Of a stretch of DNA of 64,000 nucleotides, positions 63,692 to 64,000 are shown one piece after another. Made by a program: the position numbers and the translations under genes. Numbering within the stretch: position 1 is the stretch's first letter; each line of letters begins with the position of its first letter. Origin of the DNA: Pseudomonadota bacterium (GTDB lineage Bacteria; Pseudomonadota; Alphaproteobacteria; Caulobacterales; Caulobacteraceae); contig JAKBBV010000001.1 of the NCBI GenBank assembly GCA_021808285.1, positions 93,304-157,303 on the forward strand, written 5' to 3'. The notes below the pieces were generated by a model. That model was not told where the DNA came from and did no database searches. It saw only the letters and a program-made list of their open reading frames with translations.

Positions 63692-64000
63692 AGCGGAAGG
63701 GTGCGCGGTTCACCGGCCCCGCTCGCCTACGGGCTGAGTTACAAGGCCGCGATGTAAAGGCAGATCGCAACCCATCCGGCTGAACGCCTTGCTGATATCC
63801 CTTTCTTCGCCAACTGCTCTGAATTCGCGGCCGCCGGCGAGTAACGGCAAGGCCCGGCCATCCGCAGGGTGAAACACTGGACGAACAGGTCCCCGTTGAG
63901 GGCGTTGACCACATCTTCGCTGGGAGTGCCGCGTGCGAACCGTGAAAAATGAAGAAGGAGCGCCCCCTGAGTCGCGGCATTTCGCGGCATGTCGAATAGA
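63692..64000. other. Stretch after the toxin gene with no convincing gene
   Basis: About 309 bases to the window end. A minus-strand open frame at 63739-63990 could encode 83 residues (MPRNAATQGALLLHFSRF...), but it shows no motif I know, no clear ribosome-binding site and weak codon bias. I see no tRNA, repeat or promoter here. Confidence 0.4.

Noticed and set aside
63739..63990. 83-codon minus-strand open frame at the window end
   Set aside because: No motif, ribosome-binding site or context; kept only as a note in the intergenic entry.

Overview
The window is high-GC chromosomal DNA from an alphaproteobacterium, most likely of the order Caulobacterales (Phenylobacterium/Caulobacter-like). 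This rests on gene content and synteny, not on any rRNA. The pointers are a SigF/NrsF-type sigma/anti-sigma pair facing a copper bufferin operon, with GTAAC(C/G)-N16-CGAA promoters on both sides; a MucR regulator; GANTC-rich regulatory DNA; a two-component/ccmE/degP/glnE gene block; and single-gene Coq7 and DUF1491. Genes are tightly packed, often with 1-11 bp overlaps. No insertion sequence, phage, CRISPR array or rRNA was seen. One tRNA (Leu, anticodon CAA) is present. Layout. 1-9.2 kb: end of a patatin-like protein, 3-hydroxybutyrate dehydrogenase, lipocalin, a short GH29 fucosidase, transketolase, a lipoprotein cytochrome c, an SDR and a TonB-dependent receptor. 9.4-13.3 kb: two polytopic membrane proteins (a GT39 glycosyltransferase and a GT-C-like protein) flanking tRNA-Leu, then an ArsR-type regulator. 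13.4-16.7 kb: tyrosine/homogentisate catabolic operon hppD-hmgA-FAH. 17-19.3 kb: DedA-like protein, then DsbB, Coq7 and a GNAT acetyltransferase, the last three overlapping. 19.3-20.8 kb: ECF sigma factor, small membrane protein (probable anti-sigma) and periplasmic heavy-metal-sensor-like protein. 20.9-30.9 kb, all on the minus strand: PepSY protein, response regulator, kinase, CcmE, DegP, response regulator, kinase, GlnE. 30.9-34.1 kb: aminotransferase, fatty-acid desaturase, secreted acetamidase/formamidase. 34.3-38.2 kb: the most notable locus. A bufferin operon (precursor BufA, MNIO maturase BufB, partner BufC, DoxX protein BufD) is divergent from a sigF-nrsF pair; the shared 245 bp region holds two matching SigF-type promoters, a perfect 21-bp tandem repeat and four GANTC methylation sites within 75 bp. 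38.2-43.6 kb: LysE exporter, then a GMC oxidoreductase / acyl-CoA synthetase / MaoC operon divergent from a crotonase. 43.6-47 kb: MucR, SufE, two coupled membrane proteins, a threonine-aldolase-like enzyme. 47-55.3 kb: complete kdp system (kdpF-A-B-C-D-E) headed by an extra 27-codon ORF and preceded by a candidate KdpE site. 55.4-62.8 kb: DUF2827, DUF1491, a polytopic membrane protein, release factor 3, an RsmC-like methyltransferase, an RsuA-type pseudouridine synthase, a DUF2306 protein and a hypothetical protein. 62.9-63.7 kb: Phd/VapC-type toxin-antitoxin pair behind a perfect 16-bp palindrome. The recurring theme is envelope and metal/redox stress: two ECF systems, three two-component systems, bufferin, CcmE, DsbB, DegP and K+ homeostasis. 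No sequence search could be run, so all family calls come from reading motifs and gene order.
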